Shown piece by piece: positions 23,601-33,837 of a stretch of DNA of 64,000 bases. Position numbers and translations under genes: made by a program. The notes under the pieces are model-generated. The model did not search any database. It had not been told where the DNA came from and was given only the letters and a program-made list of their open reading frames with translations. This DNA comes from Pratylenchus scribneri (taxonomy: Eukaryota > Nematoda > Chromadorea > Rhabditida > Pratylenchidae), in NCBI GenBank assembly GCA_030063045.1, contig JAQSEB010000047.1:1984001-2048000 (forward strand), in the 5' to 3' direction. The first letter of the stretch is position 1. Each line of letters starts with the position of its first letter.

Positions 23601-24194
23601 ACTAAAAATTGGAGCCAATTAATGTCATTTTTTTGCAATTTTAGGTAGATAAGCCCCAACTTGTCGCGAACGTCCTAACTCATCAAGGATTGAACCAATT
23701 TTGATAATTTTGTTATCAAATTAAAGAGAAGACTGATGGCTCTCAAATGATATTAATTTTATTTAAAAAGGTTCAGAATTTTTAAAGTTATATACAAAAA
23801 AATATAAAAAAATTCGCCAATCTTTGGTAAAGGATATTTAAAAAGCTTTTGTGAGCATAGCTTCATAAATTCGTAACCAATTTAATATCATTTAATATCA
23901 TTATATAGCCAATATAGTCTGCTCTTTAATTTGATACTAAAATCACAATGGTTTATTCTTTGAGGAGTTTTTTTTATTAAAATTGACAAGAAATTGGCCA
24001 GGCGACAAGTTGGCTTGATGAAAAAATAGGGCAATCCATTTTATGACCTCATTTTCCTCATTATCCAAATCCCTTGCATTTCTTTGTGCCATTTCCATAT
24101 CTGTGAAATGCACAGATCGATCCAAGGAAATCAACGAATAAATTGATGGCAAATTTACGAGGAAAATTAAGGAAGAAAAGAGAAATATTTCCAT
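14690..24194 (-). CDS. Cys-loop ligand-gated anion channel subunit, 15 exons, complete
   Basis: Subunit of a pentameric neurotransmitter-gated channel of the plasma membrane. Exons, 5' to 3': 24194-24048, 23601-23342, 22874-22789, 22745-22678, 22630-22596, 21984-21902, 21861-21803, 21755-21712, 21663-21552, 18876-18780, 18318-18238, 18190-18012, 17377-17138, 15642-15285, 14784-14690. All phases agree: 647 residues. Visible parts: signal peptide (1-20), VDMYF and ERIWTPDLYFLNAK ligand-domain motifs, Cys-loop C-x13-C at 268-282 with FPFDKQEC, a second cysteine pair about 310-340, M1 (SWMTFWLDPR), PAR at 376-378 before M2 (ISLTITSLLTLTTMSNGARQ), M3 (418-434), a long Q/S/N-rich cytoplasmic loop, pre-M4 RARAIDK and M4 (617-637). 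The PAR motif is known to mark chloride-selective channels. The ligand (glutamate, GABA, acetylcholine or an amine) cannot be told from this. Intron 8 uses a GC donor; the start and exon 2 (donor GTCATA) are less certain than the rest. Confidence 0.94.
14837..15131 (+). repeat. 36-bp minisatellite (TTCCGG family), about 8 copies, channel intron 14
   Basis: Unit core is CTTTCCGGAAAGAATTGTGT followed by TTCATTCCGGTTAGTC, 36 bases and nearly perfect. Because 36 is divisible by three, both strands show long open frames with a 12-residue repeat; these are by-products. The array lies between the pre-M4 and M4 exons of the channel gene. Confidence 0.95.
15865..16192. mobile_element. Diverged family B miniature element, channel intron 13
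   Basis: The left arm keeps TATGGCCAATAGCACAACGA and the right arm keeps GAGGAGATTCAGACCTTTAA and TATCGCCTTCCTATATTGGC, in inverted orientation. It is more diverged than the other copies. Confidence 0.5.
16312..16748 (+). repeat. 150-bp tandem triplication, channel intron 13
   Basis: A block starting TTCCCTCTTCTTTTGCTC and ending GCGAATGAGTTGAAAG recurs at 16319, 16469 and 16619, exactly 150 bases apart. Copies 1 and 2 are almost identical; copy 3 is shortened and diverged. The block itself contains a short inverted repeat (TCTTCTTTTGCTC / AAAAGAGAAGAAAAG). No coding function is seen. Confidence 0.9.
16768..17064. mobile_element. Family B miniature element, channel intron 13
   Basis: Left arm with AATTTTGGAAGGCATTTTGC and right arm with GCCACTTTTTAGAGGACATT, both well conserved and inverted. 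It ends about 75 bases downstream of exon 13 (17377-17138) on the minus strand. Confidence 0.75.
17418..17965. mobile_element. Nested or tandem family A elements, channel intron 12
   Basis: Two left ends (GGCCAATTTTGATAGGATAT then GGCGCCGTTTAAAATAACTC) occur at about 17,422 and 17,598. A single right end follows (GATAGCCAAAAGTCTGC... then GAGTTATTATGAGCGGCGC). This suggests a half element next to a full one. The element lies between exons 12 and 13 of the channel gene. Confidence 0.65.
18368..18668. mobile_element. Family B miniature element, channel intron 10
   Basis: Left arm TTTTTGGCTCATAGCTCAAC and right arm GCCACTTTTTCGAGGACTAT are inverted around an AT-rich centre. The intron is bounded by exons 18876-18780 and 18318-18238. 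Confidence 0.7.
19048..19200. mobile_element. Half family B element, channel intron 9
   Basis: Only the left arm is recognisable (AGCTCAATAAGGATGTAATC, AATTGGCTTTTCTAATTTTT). It directly precedes the 169-bp satellite, and a possible right-arm remnant (CACCTTCCGAAATTTGCTAT) follows the satellite at about 21,308. The satellite may therefore have expanded inside an element. Confidence 0.45.
19238..21290 (+). repeat. 169-bp satellite array, about 12 copies, channel intron 9
   Basis: The landmark AAACTCGGGCCGATTT occurs at 19401, 19570, 19739, 19908, 20077, 20246 and on to 21260, spaced exactly 169 bases, for 12 occurrences. Each unit also contains CATAACTAAAAAACGTATAG followed by AGGTCCCAGTTTGAATT. 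Units fall into subtypes (AAATTGATTTTTG versus AAATTATTTTTTG; TTTTCTAAAATTTTC versus TATTCTATAATATTC) that alternate along the array. The array separates the Cys-loop exon from the next exon of the channel gene. Confidence 0.97.
22918..23268. mobile_element. Family A miniature element, channel intron 2
   Basis: The left end has AACTTGTCGCCATTTAAAAT and the right end has GAGTTTTTAAACGGCGATAA, inverted. Internal mirrored blocks GACTTTTGGCTATCC and GGATAGCCAAAAGTCTGC are present. No open frame. Confidence 0.75.
23645..24018. mobile_element. Family A miniature element, channel intron 1
   Basis: The left end is AGCCCCAACTTGTCGCGAAC and the right end GGCGACAAGTTGGCT, inverted. Internal AAGACTGATGGCTCTC and ATAGCCAATATAGTCTGC are mirrored. 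Its right end abuts the donor side of channel exon 1. Confidence 0.7.
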
Positions 24195-25365
24195 TTGATT
24201 GAGCCGAAATCGACCAAATCTAATTGGATTGTTTTTGAGAGGACCTTATAGAAAAATGGCACGAGGTTTAAATGGACAAAATGAAGGGCAATTTGAGTAG
24301 AAATGGGGCCCGTCATTCATTCATTGCCCCCACCCCAAAATGCCATGGACCATTTTGCCGCGGACCTGGTTAATCCCCCTTCTCTTTCGGCCATTGGTAC
24401 CGCCCTCCTCCGGTGGCCCATCTTTGGGCCACTTTGTGCATTTTAGACTTTGAAGAAGAGTGGAGATGATGAGGGGAAAATGAGGAGGAAAATTGGGGGA
24501 GAATTAGTTGCCGGAAAAGGAGAAGCCCCAATCGAAGTGGGAGAGGGGATAAGCGCATTTTGGCAAAAAAAAAGTAAAGGCAAAAGTGGGTTTTTGGCCA
24601 AAGAAGAGTCATGGATTGGGGCAACAAATTTTTTTAGGTTTAAAAAAGTGGCCAAAATTGTGAAGATAAAAATGAGGAAAAATCCTAAATTTTCAAAAAA
24701 TGTGACAAAAAAAGCCAAAAATGGCCAAGAAGGCAAAAATTCCTAAATGGCCAAAAATAGAAGTAAAATATCCACTAAAATTGCCAGTCATAGAATGTGA
24801 TTATGAACGGAAAGGCAAAGGGCATATTCATTTGGCAAAAACCGGGAACAATTTTTTTTGCAATTCTTTTCATCAATTCAATTTAGGGCATTTCAGTCTA
24901 AGAATTCAATTTGCTTCCCAACATAAAGACTTTATAGAGAAATATGTGGAAAGAGAGAATAAAAGAATCGAAAAATTATTTAAAAATTAAATCGTAGAAA
25001 AATTTTGAGATTTTTTTCTATTTTCCCTAGACTAAAAATTTACAAAACCCAAAAATTATTCATAGCTATGAATTTTTCCAATAAATATAGGGTAAAATCT
25101 AAAAGGCATCATAATCATAATTTCTAATATAAATTTTTTTAAAATCCATTTATGGGAAAATTCTGAAAATTTTTGAAAAAAATATTAACGATCGACTGAT
25201 GGTACGAAAAAAAAACAAAAATTGCTTCCAAAAAGAAATTTTTAAAAAGTCTTTATAAAGAAAATGTACAAAGGAGGGAATATATAAATTAAAAAAAAAC
25301 AAATATAATTATCCACTGATTTCATAGAGAATGGCATCAATTTAAAAATGATTCCATCGCATTCC
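24195..25365. other. Region between channel start and sterol-enzyme stop
   Basis: This holds the 5' flank of the channel gene and the 3' flank of the sterol reductase-like gene, both on the minus strand. The only coding candidate is the small plus-strand frame at 24,721-24,990, listed separately. Confidence 0.4.
24721..24990 (+). CDS. Hypothetical small basic protein (89 aa)
   Basis: An open frame of 89 codons with ATG at 24721. The product is lysine-rich at its start (MAKKAKIPKWPKIEVKY) and ends with a charged, helix-like stretch (DFIEKYVERENKRIEKLFKN). An overlapping lysine-rich frame lies just upstream in another phase, so an upstream spliced exon is possible. I do not recognise a family. 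It sits alone between two minus-strand genes. It may be a chance frame in purine-rich DNA. Confidence 0.3.
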   Translation: MAKKAKIPKWPKIEVKYPLKLPVIECDYERKGKGHIHLAKTGNNFFCNSFHQFNLGHFSLRIQFASQHKDFIEKYVERENKRIEKLFKN

Positions 25366-28300
25366 TCATTCCCGATTTGTCATGCACAATTTGTCATAAA
25401 CACTTGGCAATGCCGCTTTGCACTCATAGCGAGCCCGAAGCCAATCATAGAGGGTTGCCTATGAAAATTGAATTGATGGGAATTGGATTAAAATTTTTGG
25501 TTATTTCTCACATCAAACATTTCCCAGAATTCAGCGGCACTTTGATGCGAATCTGCACACAACATTTTGAAACTGGAAAAAGGAAAAATTCATGAAATTG
25601 GCTTAATTCGGGGAATAATTTGATAACATTTTGTCTATAATAATTGCGAAGTAGCCCAACTTCTCGCCGGGCAAACCTGTCGTCGTTTATAATAATTCAT
25701 CAAGGAATGAGCTAATTTTAATGATTTTTGTAACAAATTAAAGAGCAGACTTTTGGCTATCCAAAAATATTAAATTTATTTAAATTGGTTCGGATTTGAT
25801 GAAGTTATATTCATAAAGCAAAATATTTAATAAAATGGCCTTTTAATGATTTCGAATTCAGTGATTTTTGAGCATACTCCATCAAATTTAAACTAATTTA
25901 TGTAAATTTAATATCCTTTGATAGCTAAAAGTCTGTTCTATAATATGATATAGAAAACATCAAAATTGGCTTAGACCTTGATGAGAAATTTTAATGGTGG
26001 CAAGTTAGGGCGTCAACCAATAATTTCAGAAAGTATGTAAAAGTAATAATATAAATAATATTTTCATTTTTCTCTCCCCGAATATTATGTCCCCGGAAGA
26101 GCCATATGTTCCCGGATTTCTCAAAAACTCAGTCCCTGGGGATATAGGTATATTATCTGCGCGATTTCACCTACCCTTGAACATTTCGGCAATGTTCCTC
26201 CAATGTTCGCAACTTTTCTGCCATTCCTTTTTCACCGCCCAACATTTCTTCCTGCCGCTTCGGTGTCCCATAAATGCCAACATTCACATAAATCGCCCTA
26301 AGGCCGTGTCGATTTCGGAGAAGGCCGGGTTGGGCGGGCAAAATGAAAGGGCAGAGCCAAAGTGGGTAAATCTGCGAAAAGAATTATTAAATGAAAGGAA
26401 ATAATTGAATTACCTGCAATTGGTCATCCAAAATTCCAATTGTTTCGGCCACATCTTTGGCGGGAATTAACAAATTTTGGAGGCAGTGCTTTTGTCGGAA
26501 TATTTGCCGAATTCTTTTCGACTCAGGGAATGCGGGTTTCAATGGAAGTAGCCAGCCAAAAAGCCAACGGAATGGAAAAAATGATGAAAATGGCAAAAAT
26601 TGGCCCAATTCCCAGAAAAGACTGCGCCAATGTCGGCGGAAATAGTCGGCCGAGGGAATGTATTCGGTACGAGTCTGTGTGGATTGAAATTGAAGGAAAT
26701 TTAGTAAATTAGCTGAAGGGAATGTGATAATTTTTATATTTTTTTTTTTAATTTTTTGGCAATTTTTTCATCCCGATAAAAATAAAAAATTTTTCATTTA
26801 ATTAATAAGGAAACAATGACGGTTGCCTGCATTAATTAGTTTTTGGCATATAACTCAGTGAGGCAATTACTATTTTTGAAGGCGATATACCATTAGGTAG
26901 CCTTAAATGCCTTCAAAAAAGTGGCTTTAAAACATTTATAAAAATTTACCTTTTTAAAAAGTTATATGTATTTGAGCGTAATAAACCCTAATTTTCTGAT
27001 TGAGTGAGAGAAAGCCGTTTATTTTACAAATTATTTTAAATTTTCAAAATAATATAAAAGCCACTTTTTAGAGGACATTTATGGCTATCAAATGGCATAT
27101 CGCCTTCCTAAATTGGTAGCTTCCTTATTGAGATATGGCCAAAAGAATGGCACCAATTATAAAAATAACCCCAAATCCCTACCATTCCCTTTTCCATTGC
27201 CCATTTTGCGTGTGCATAAAAGAATGGTTTATGCCATCGGCCAATTCGATTCAACAGCTTTTGGTCATTCTTTGGCACTTGTTCTACAAATTTGCCAGCC
27301 AACAGGACGGCCCTTTCCTTGTCAAATTGGATGCCTTCCACAAAATCATTGGCTGCCCTCGGATGCACTTCCTCCTGCATTCGACCGGCCAATTCTTTGG
27401 CCGACAAGCAAGGCTGATAAACCAGCCGAACAAATGGAGGGCATGGCCGAATTTGAAGGGTGACCGAGACCAAGAAGCCCAAACTGCCCAATGACCATGG
27501 AATGCCGAAGAATAGGGATTGATGGTCGCCGCCTTCCTAAAATTTGAAAAAAATGAATTGAAAGTTTTTGAAAATTTGGTTTTTGGATTAATTTTGTATA
27601 AAATTAACGGCATATCATAAAGAATTGATCAAAGTTAGATTTTGGATGAGAAAAACCAGCAAAAAAAATATATTGAACCGATATCCAATTATGGTCCAAA
27701 AATCCGATAATTTCCGATACAATATACATCCCTGGTATGTGATATATGATAAAGGCTGACTGATTTTGATTGTTTTTTGGCTAAATGGCAAGCTAATCAA
27801 GTTCTTTGAAGCCACTTTCTTTCCCAAACTATTAATAAATAATAAACTTCCTATAATGTATACTATTTTTCCCATTGGATATTTTATATATTGTGCCAAT
27901 AGTTTTAATGGGTTAATTTTGGGTAATATTTTTATTAGAAATTATATATGATAAAATTAAAGTCATTTCCCCAAATCCTCCTCACCTTTTCTGCCACCAC
28001 CAATTCGCCGGTTGCTGTCACCATTTCGAATGCCACACAAATATGTTGCATTAGCCCATTTCGGGCGCTGCCAGCTCCAATTCCACATCCCAGAATTAGG
28101 CCAACAATTTTGAGATCACCAATTTCTGGCACAACGGGCAATGTGAATCCCATCGAAAGGAGGGCCCTTTGCAATTGGTCCACTGTCACATTTGGTTCAA
28201 CACGCGCAATTTTGCTTGTTGTGTTAATCTATAATAAGAATATAAAAGAATATAAATAGAATATAATACTATAGAATAGAATATAATACTATAGAATAGA

Positions 28301-31012
28301 ATATAAATAGAATACTATAGAACAGAATATAAAGAGAATAGAATATAAATAGAATATAAAATAAATAGAGTAGAATAAATATAAATAGAATACAATAGAA
28401 TGTAAATACAATATAAAATAAATAGAATAGAATATAAATAGAATAGAATATAATGCCATAGAATAGAATATAACTAGAGAAGAATAGAATATAAATAGAA
28501 TACTATAGAATAGAACAGAATATAAATATAGTAGAATAGAAATAGATAGAATAGAATATAAATAGAATAGAATATTGATAGAATTTAATATAAATAGAAT
28601 ACTATAGAATAGAATATAAATAGAGTAGAGTAGAATATAGATAGAAAAGAATATAAATAGAATACTATAGAACAGAATATAAATATAGTAGAATAGAAAT
28701 AGATAGAATAGAATATAAATAGAATAGAATATAAATAGAATAGAATTTAATATAAATAGAGTAGAATATAATATAAATATAATATAAATAGAGTAGAATA
28801 GAATATAAATAGAGTAGAATATAATATAAATAGAATATAATACTATAGAATAGAATATAATACTATAGAATAGAATATAAATAGAATACTATAGAACAGA
28901 ATATAAAGAGAATAGAATATAAATAGAGTAGAATATAATATAAATAGAGTAGAATATAATATAAATAGAATATAATACTATAGAATAGAATATAAATAGA
29001 GTAGAATATAATATAAATAGAGTAGAATATAATATAAATATAATATAAATAGAGTAGAATAGAATATAAATAGAGTAGAATATAATATAAATAGAATATA
29101 ATACTATAGAATAGAATATAATACTATAGAATAGAATATAAATAGAATACTATAGAACAGAATATAAAGAGAATAGAATATAAATAGAGTAGAATATAAT
29201 ATAAATAGAGTAGAATATAATATAAATAGAATATAATACTATAGAATAGAATATAAATAGAGTAGAATAGAATATAAATAGAGAAGAATAGAATATAAAT
29301 CGAATAGAATATAAATAGAATAAAATAGAATAGAATAATTAAATTTAATTAAGTATATTTCAGTCAGGTGAATATTAGCTTTAAAATTAACATATATTTG
29401 ATACCATTACCATTATTAATAATGCTGATATGCATGAATTTAATCTTGAAAGAATTAGTGAATTTGATTGAAAATTCAAAAAATTGCCAAAAAAATAGAC
29501 CAAAATCGGACCGTTCTCGATTTTTTGGATATAACTTTTAGCCAATTAAGCTTTGATCACTTATTTTGATATTTAAATGCTTTATATAATTCTATAAAGT
29601 TTAGCAATTATCAGTTATCACCTCCCGCTCCCACTTAAAAATTTTTTATTGAAAGTCATTTTCTAGAGTAATATTTCAATGATAAACATGAATCTGAATC
29701 TGAAAGATGTTTAATCGAAAAAAGTCATATTCGTTTTACCTATTAAGGCATTGATTTACATAAAAAAAAATAAATTAATGAGAAATTTGGTTTAAGATGG
29801 GTGGTATAAAAAGATAATACCAAAAGATATATTGAAAGATTGCTGATGAGATATTGATCAGTCGGCAGCCAAATTCGAAACAAAAATCCAATTAACATTT
29901 TTTAATTTTCATCAAAATTAAGAACGACCTTTTAACAAATATATTCCCCCCAAAAATACCACCTCAATAATGTCGCCCAATGTGTCCAATTTGATTGCGT
30001 ACAATCTCTTTTTATATGCTGGTCTGGAGAAGCACATTCTTTGGCAATGTTCCCATCCAATTGAAGTGCACATTTTCATTGGGCATCCCTGCTTGTGCCA
30101 TTTTCGTACCTACATATAAATTTTATTATTTTATGAACCCATCATACTCAGTTAGAAAAAGAATTTAAATAATTTTTATTTCATTTTATATAGACTAGAG
30201 CGATGAGAGAATATTTTTTGATAACAAGAATTTTGATGTTTTAGCTCAATTTGCATTAAAAGGCCAAAATATCGAATTAGATTCCTTCCTCTATTTCGAA
30301 TTTTTGACAAGTTTTATAAAAATTTTAATTAAATTTTGCGGAAAGTTATTAAAAGTTCAGAAAATTTTATGAGGAAGAGTATATGGTAGGAGAATTTGAT
30401 CATTTTCTTGGGGCTTTTAAATACAGTATATTTTCTTATAGAAAAAGAAAAGAGCCTATCAGCCTCTCTTTTCGATGGAAGGAAAAGGAAATGATAATAT
30501 TGCTCCAAGGCATTTCAAACTGTTCTCTATTTGATGAGCGGGGGAACAGCCTAACTTCTCGCAAATATCTACCTATAACTCTTCAAGGATTAAATCGATT
30601 TTAATAATTTTGGTACCAAATTAAAGAGAAGACTCATAGCTATCTAATAATAATAATTTTATTTAGATTTGTTCAAAATTATTAGAGTAATGTTCAAAAA
30701 ATTATTAAAATTTTGCAAATCATTAATATAAGTTATTTTAAGTGAAATTATCCCAAAAATGTGATTCCATTTTTTCCAATCGATTATTCTAAATATTTTT
30801 TTTACCTGTTTTTGCACATTTGCCACTTTTCGGCTATGCCCTTTTTGGGCCAAATTCAGTTTGAACATCAGCCAATCGCGAGTGTTTTTGAGTTGGCGCC
30901 GCACAAAACCAAATGGCAATTTAACGTAGAGCACATAAAGCCAACCAAAATTGATTAATGCAAATTGAAAAATGAACTCATAGAGTGCGGAAATTCCACT
31001 TTTTAAGCCCAT
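25366..31012 (-). CDS. Delta(24)-sterol reductase-like FAD oxidoreductase (DHCR24/diminuto family), 8 exons, complete
   Basis: Likely membrane-bound FAD enzyme acting on the C24 double bond of sterol side chains. Nematodes do not make sterols de novo, so a role in converting dietary sterols is inferred. Exons 5' to 3': 31012-30806, 30109-29963, 28228-27986, 27536-27183, 26674-26414, 26371-26175, 25572-25512, 25458-25366. All phases agree: 520 residues, against about 516 in vertebrate DHCR24. In order: N-terminal membrane segment (about 13-34); VRKWHKQG...KMCTS region; the FAD-domain stretch VTVDQLQRALLSMGFTLPVV, then GLILGCGIG...NGLMQHIC; PWSLGSLGFLVSV; the FVEGIQFDKERAVLLAG segment; HWRSLFWELGQFLPF; IYPLWLCPFILPAQPG; and the closing GFKMLCADS...EFWEMFD with VYDKLC near the end. 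These match the whole family length in order. Introns carry family A and B elements and a large AT minisatellite. Confidence 0.95.
25648..26022. mobile_element. Family A miniature element, sterol-enzyme intron 6
   Basis: The left end contains CCCAACTTCTCGCC, with a second copy of the end motif (CTGTCGTCGTTTATAATAAT). The right end GGTGGCAAGTTAGGGCG is inverted. Internal AGAGCAGACTTTTGGCTATC is mirrored by TGATAGCTAAAAGTCTG. Confidence 0.7.
26842..27140. mobile_element. Family B miniature element, sterol-enzyme intron 4
   Basis: Left arm TTTTTGGCATATAACTCAGT and right arm GCCACTTTTTAGAGGACATT, inverted. Its right end, GATATGGCCAAAAGAATGG, lies only about 40 bases from the splice donor of exon 4 (27183). 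Confidence 0.75.
28240..29340. repeat. 1.1-kb TAGAA/TATAAA-type minisatellite, sterol-enzyme intron 2
   Basis: Almost pure repetition of AATAGAATATAAATAGAATA and close variants built from 5-base modules (TAGAA, ATATA, TAAAT). Longer blocks are duplicated, for example ACTATAGAACAGAATATAAA recurs at about 28,315, 28,888 and 29,148. No G/C-rich part and no coding function. The array lies between exons 2 and 3. Confidence 0.95.
30545..30740. mobile_element. Half family A element, sterol-enzyme intron 1
   Basis: Only the left half is clear: AGCCTAACTTCTCGC at the end, then TAACTCTTCAAGGATTAAAT and AAAGAGAAGACTCATAGC. No matching right end was found before exon 1. Confidence 0.5.
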
Positions 31013-32318
31013 TTAAAATGGTGGTATATTCTGAAAATTCAATTACTTTTATGTATTTAATTATTTTTTTAAATGAAGGGGAATATTTTGATAAAGCCAT
31101 ATGATTTTGCTGATTTAAAGAATTAAAATATTCGAATATATATATATATTTGTGTATCAAAAAATTAAGTAAAATATTAAATGTATTAAGCAAAAATGGG
31201 GAAAATAATTATAATGGGCGGAATTAAAATCGCGCAATTAGTGCAAAAACACAAAACAGGCGGAAATAGTGCAAAAACACAAAACAGGCGGAAATAGTGC
31301 AAAAACACAAAACAGGCGGAAATAGTGCAAAAACACAAACAGGCGGAATTAGTTGGGGCAAAACACAAACAGGCGGAAATAGTGCAAAAACACAAAACAG
31401 GCGAAATTAGTAAACACAAAACAGGTATATTTGTTTTAAGAAAAAAGAAAAAATATGTAGCAGAATTTGCTCTTTTATTTGTTTTTATTTTCCGCAAATA
31501 ATTTTTAGAGGGAAAAGAGTAAATCAATGAGGGGAAAATGGCCTTGGAAATGGTTGCCGATCTCTCACCCCAAAATATAGGATGATATTGATAAAGTTGG
31601 ACTGCCGATTTATTTTTTATGGGGAATTTTCTTTTTAATTTTCGACCGCCCCCATCGATAAGGAGTTGACCAAAAATTAAGGGCGACAAAAAAATAAATA
31701 AATGAATGAAATGGAAAATATAGGAATTTTGATTCGAAAATTGATGGAGATAATCCATAATTTTAAGCAATTTAATACAAATCTTTAAGAATTAAGAATC
31801 AAATTTTTGTATCGTATATTTCATTAATAAGAATAGATCAGTTTTGACAAGAAAAAAAATCAAATTAGATTCAACTTTTATCTTGCAAAATTATTCATTC
31901 TTTATTCATAAAAAAATGGTTTAAAAAATTAAAGAACTGTTTGAAATGTCCAACAAATTGTAAATAAGCGTCTCATCAATTAATTTCGTTGGAAGGCATT
32001 TCCCAGAAGAAAATCCACGATGCGCCTGGATTGGTTAAAAAAAATAATTTTTCAACAAAATTTTTAATTTATGCAAATATTTTTTTATCCATTTGTCCTA
32101 TCTCTTTCCATTTAATTAAAATCATATTTTTCAATTATCATTATTTAATTTGTAGTTACATTCTAACCATAATTTTATTACTAAATTAAATTGGATTTAA
32201 AAAAAAGCAATCAACAAAATTTAAAAAATAATTTTTCAACAAAATTTTAATTTTAGCTACTGGATAATCCTATGCTAATAAAGATCTATTGCTATCCTCA
32301 TTCGTTTAACCCTTAAAT
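31013..32318. other. Region between sterol-enzyme and F-box-like genes
   Basis: This is the 5' flank of the sterol reductase-like gene and the 3' flank of the F-box-like gene. Apart from the minisatellite at 31.2 kb it is AT-rich, and I see no supported gene. A long minus-strand open frame near 31,186-31,770 owes most of its length to the minisatellite. Confidence 0.4.
31212..31428 (+). repeat. 28-bp minisatellite related to the 24-bp CAGGCGGAA family, about 7 copies
   Basis: The unit contains ACAGGCGGAAATAGTGCAAA followed by AACACAA. It shares the ACAGGCGGAA core with the arrays at 10.2, 50.8 and 60.9 kb but has a different remainder (GTGCAAAAACACAA instead of TTATTCTAAG). Confidence 0.85.
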
Positions 32319-33735
32319 TTATATGGGAAAAATTAGATTAATTTTTCTTATCAAATATCGAATGATATTTTTCCTAGCCCAATTTCTAATTTTTAACTTA
32401 AAAACTGACCAACAAAATCGGAACGGGTAAATGAAAATTTGGCCTATCCTTAATTTAAAATTGTTAACAACGATTAAATCTAGCCCATTTTTGTTGTCGG
32501 ATATAAAAACATAAAATTGGCCTCCATTGTTGTCGATATATGTATTCCAGCCGACCACATGATGAATTTTTAAATGCAATCGTGAATTCTAAAAAAAAAA
32601 ATATTTCAAAAATTATAATTCTAAAATGTGCCATTATTAATTAATTTATTATTTCATATATTAAGAATTTATTACCCGATTGGTATTTATGGGCACTGGC
32701 CCTTTGAAATCATATACACTAAAGCACTCCATTGAAGAATTAGAAAGGTGCAAACACGAATGGAAGTTTTGTTTTGCCTCAAATTGGACTTCTTCTCCAT
32801 CCCCATTTTCTAAATCATAAAGGCATTTATAGCGCACAAAAACTTGTTGTTTCCGTAGACGGAGATGAAAAGTTTTTATCTGTTATTAATTTGATTAATT
32901 AATCAAAATTTTGCTATATATATACCCAAATTTGGCCAATTAACATTGGTTTTGAACCATTATTTATGTTTGCCTTGTAAAGTGCCACATTATTGTTGAT
33001 CCATTTATTGTGAAAAAGGACAGAACGATCGTTGGCATTTTCAAATTGCTTCACCCAAGAAGAGGTGGCGCCCTACAAAGTTTAAAATAAAAAAAATTCA
33101 TTTGATAAAATTAATTCTATTAAATATTTTCTTTTTACTATTTTTTCGGTAGGAACCTTTTTAAGGCACCATCTCCATCTCCATTTAGAGCACCTCATAT
33201 AGAGGAGAATGAATATCCAAAATTATGATTAATTAAAACCAAATATCATTAAATTCAAAATTTTTTTCTAATAAATTTTTATGGTAAATATTGGACAGGA
33301 ACAGGAAAAAGTGGTGAAAAAATTATGTTTAAATAATGAATAAGAAAGGGGCAATTTGATATTTTAAGGAATTTGTTCCATTGTTGGTATTAAGCCATTA
33401 TAAATTGAATGAAAAGGAATGCCCTCAAATAAGCCAGCCAAAAAAGGATAGAATCTCAAATCAAATTGTGAACCCAAAAGCCCTTTATTTCAATTTTTTA
33501 ATACATTATATAGAATTAATTTTCCAAATTTTTTGTGAAATTTTACCGCAAAACGTCTGCGCAATATGGATAAGGGAATTTCACTGAATCTTCGCGATAC
33601 CATCATCACATTGAGGATAATATCATCATTTGGCAAAAATTCAAAAATATCGACAAATGTTTCGTTGGGCAAATGAGTTTGGACCGTTGTTTTGGCCTTC
33701 TCCTCTTCCGAAAAATTGGATTGAGATGAATTCAT
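32319..33735 (-). pseudogene. F-box-like gene, copy 1, with a decayed second exon
   Basis: Exons: 33735-33547, 33072-32926, 32879-32676, 32588-32319 (stop). All are phase 0. Skipping the damaged exon, they give 269 residues. Residues 20-60 (THLPNETFVDIFEFLPNDD, then VSRRFSEI) look like an F-box, the Skp1-binding segment of SCF ubiquitin ligases. The C-terminal part (GATSSWVKQF..., YKCLYDL, PVPINTNR, FRFCWSVFK) is an unknown domain shared with the copy at 45.6 kb. The region matching exon 2 of that copy (about 33,345-33,445) has an 11-base insertion that breaks the frame and has lost the GT donor. The gene is therefore either a pseudogene or makes a shorter protein. F-box assignment is from pattern only. 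Confidence 0.6.
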
Positions 33736-33837
33736 TTTTATTGGAATTTATTTGTTAAATTTTTCAGTAATTAATATTTTGGATTAAATGTGTAAATATT
33801 GTGGATGTTTGAGGGAAAAGTTAGTAGAATTTGAGGC

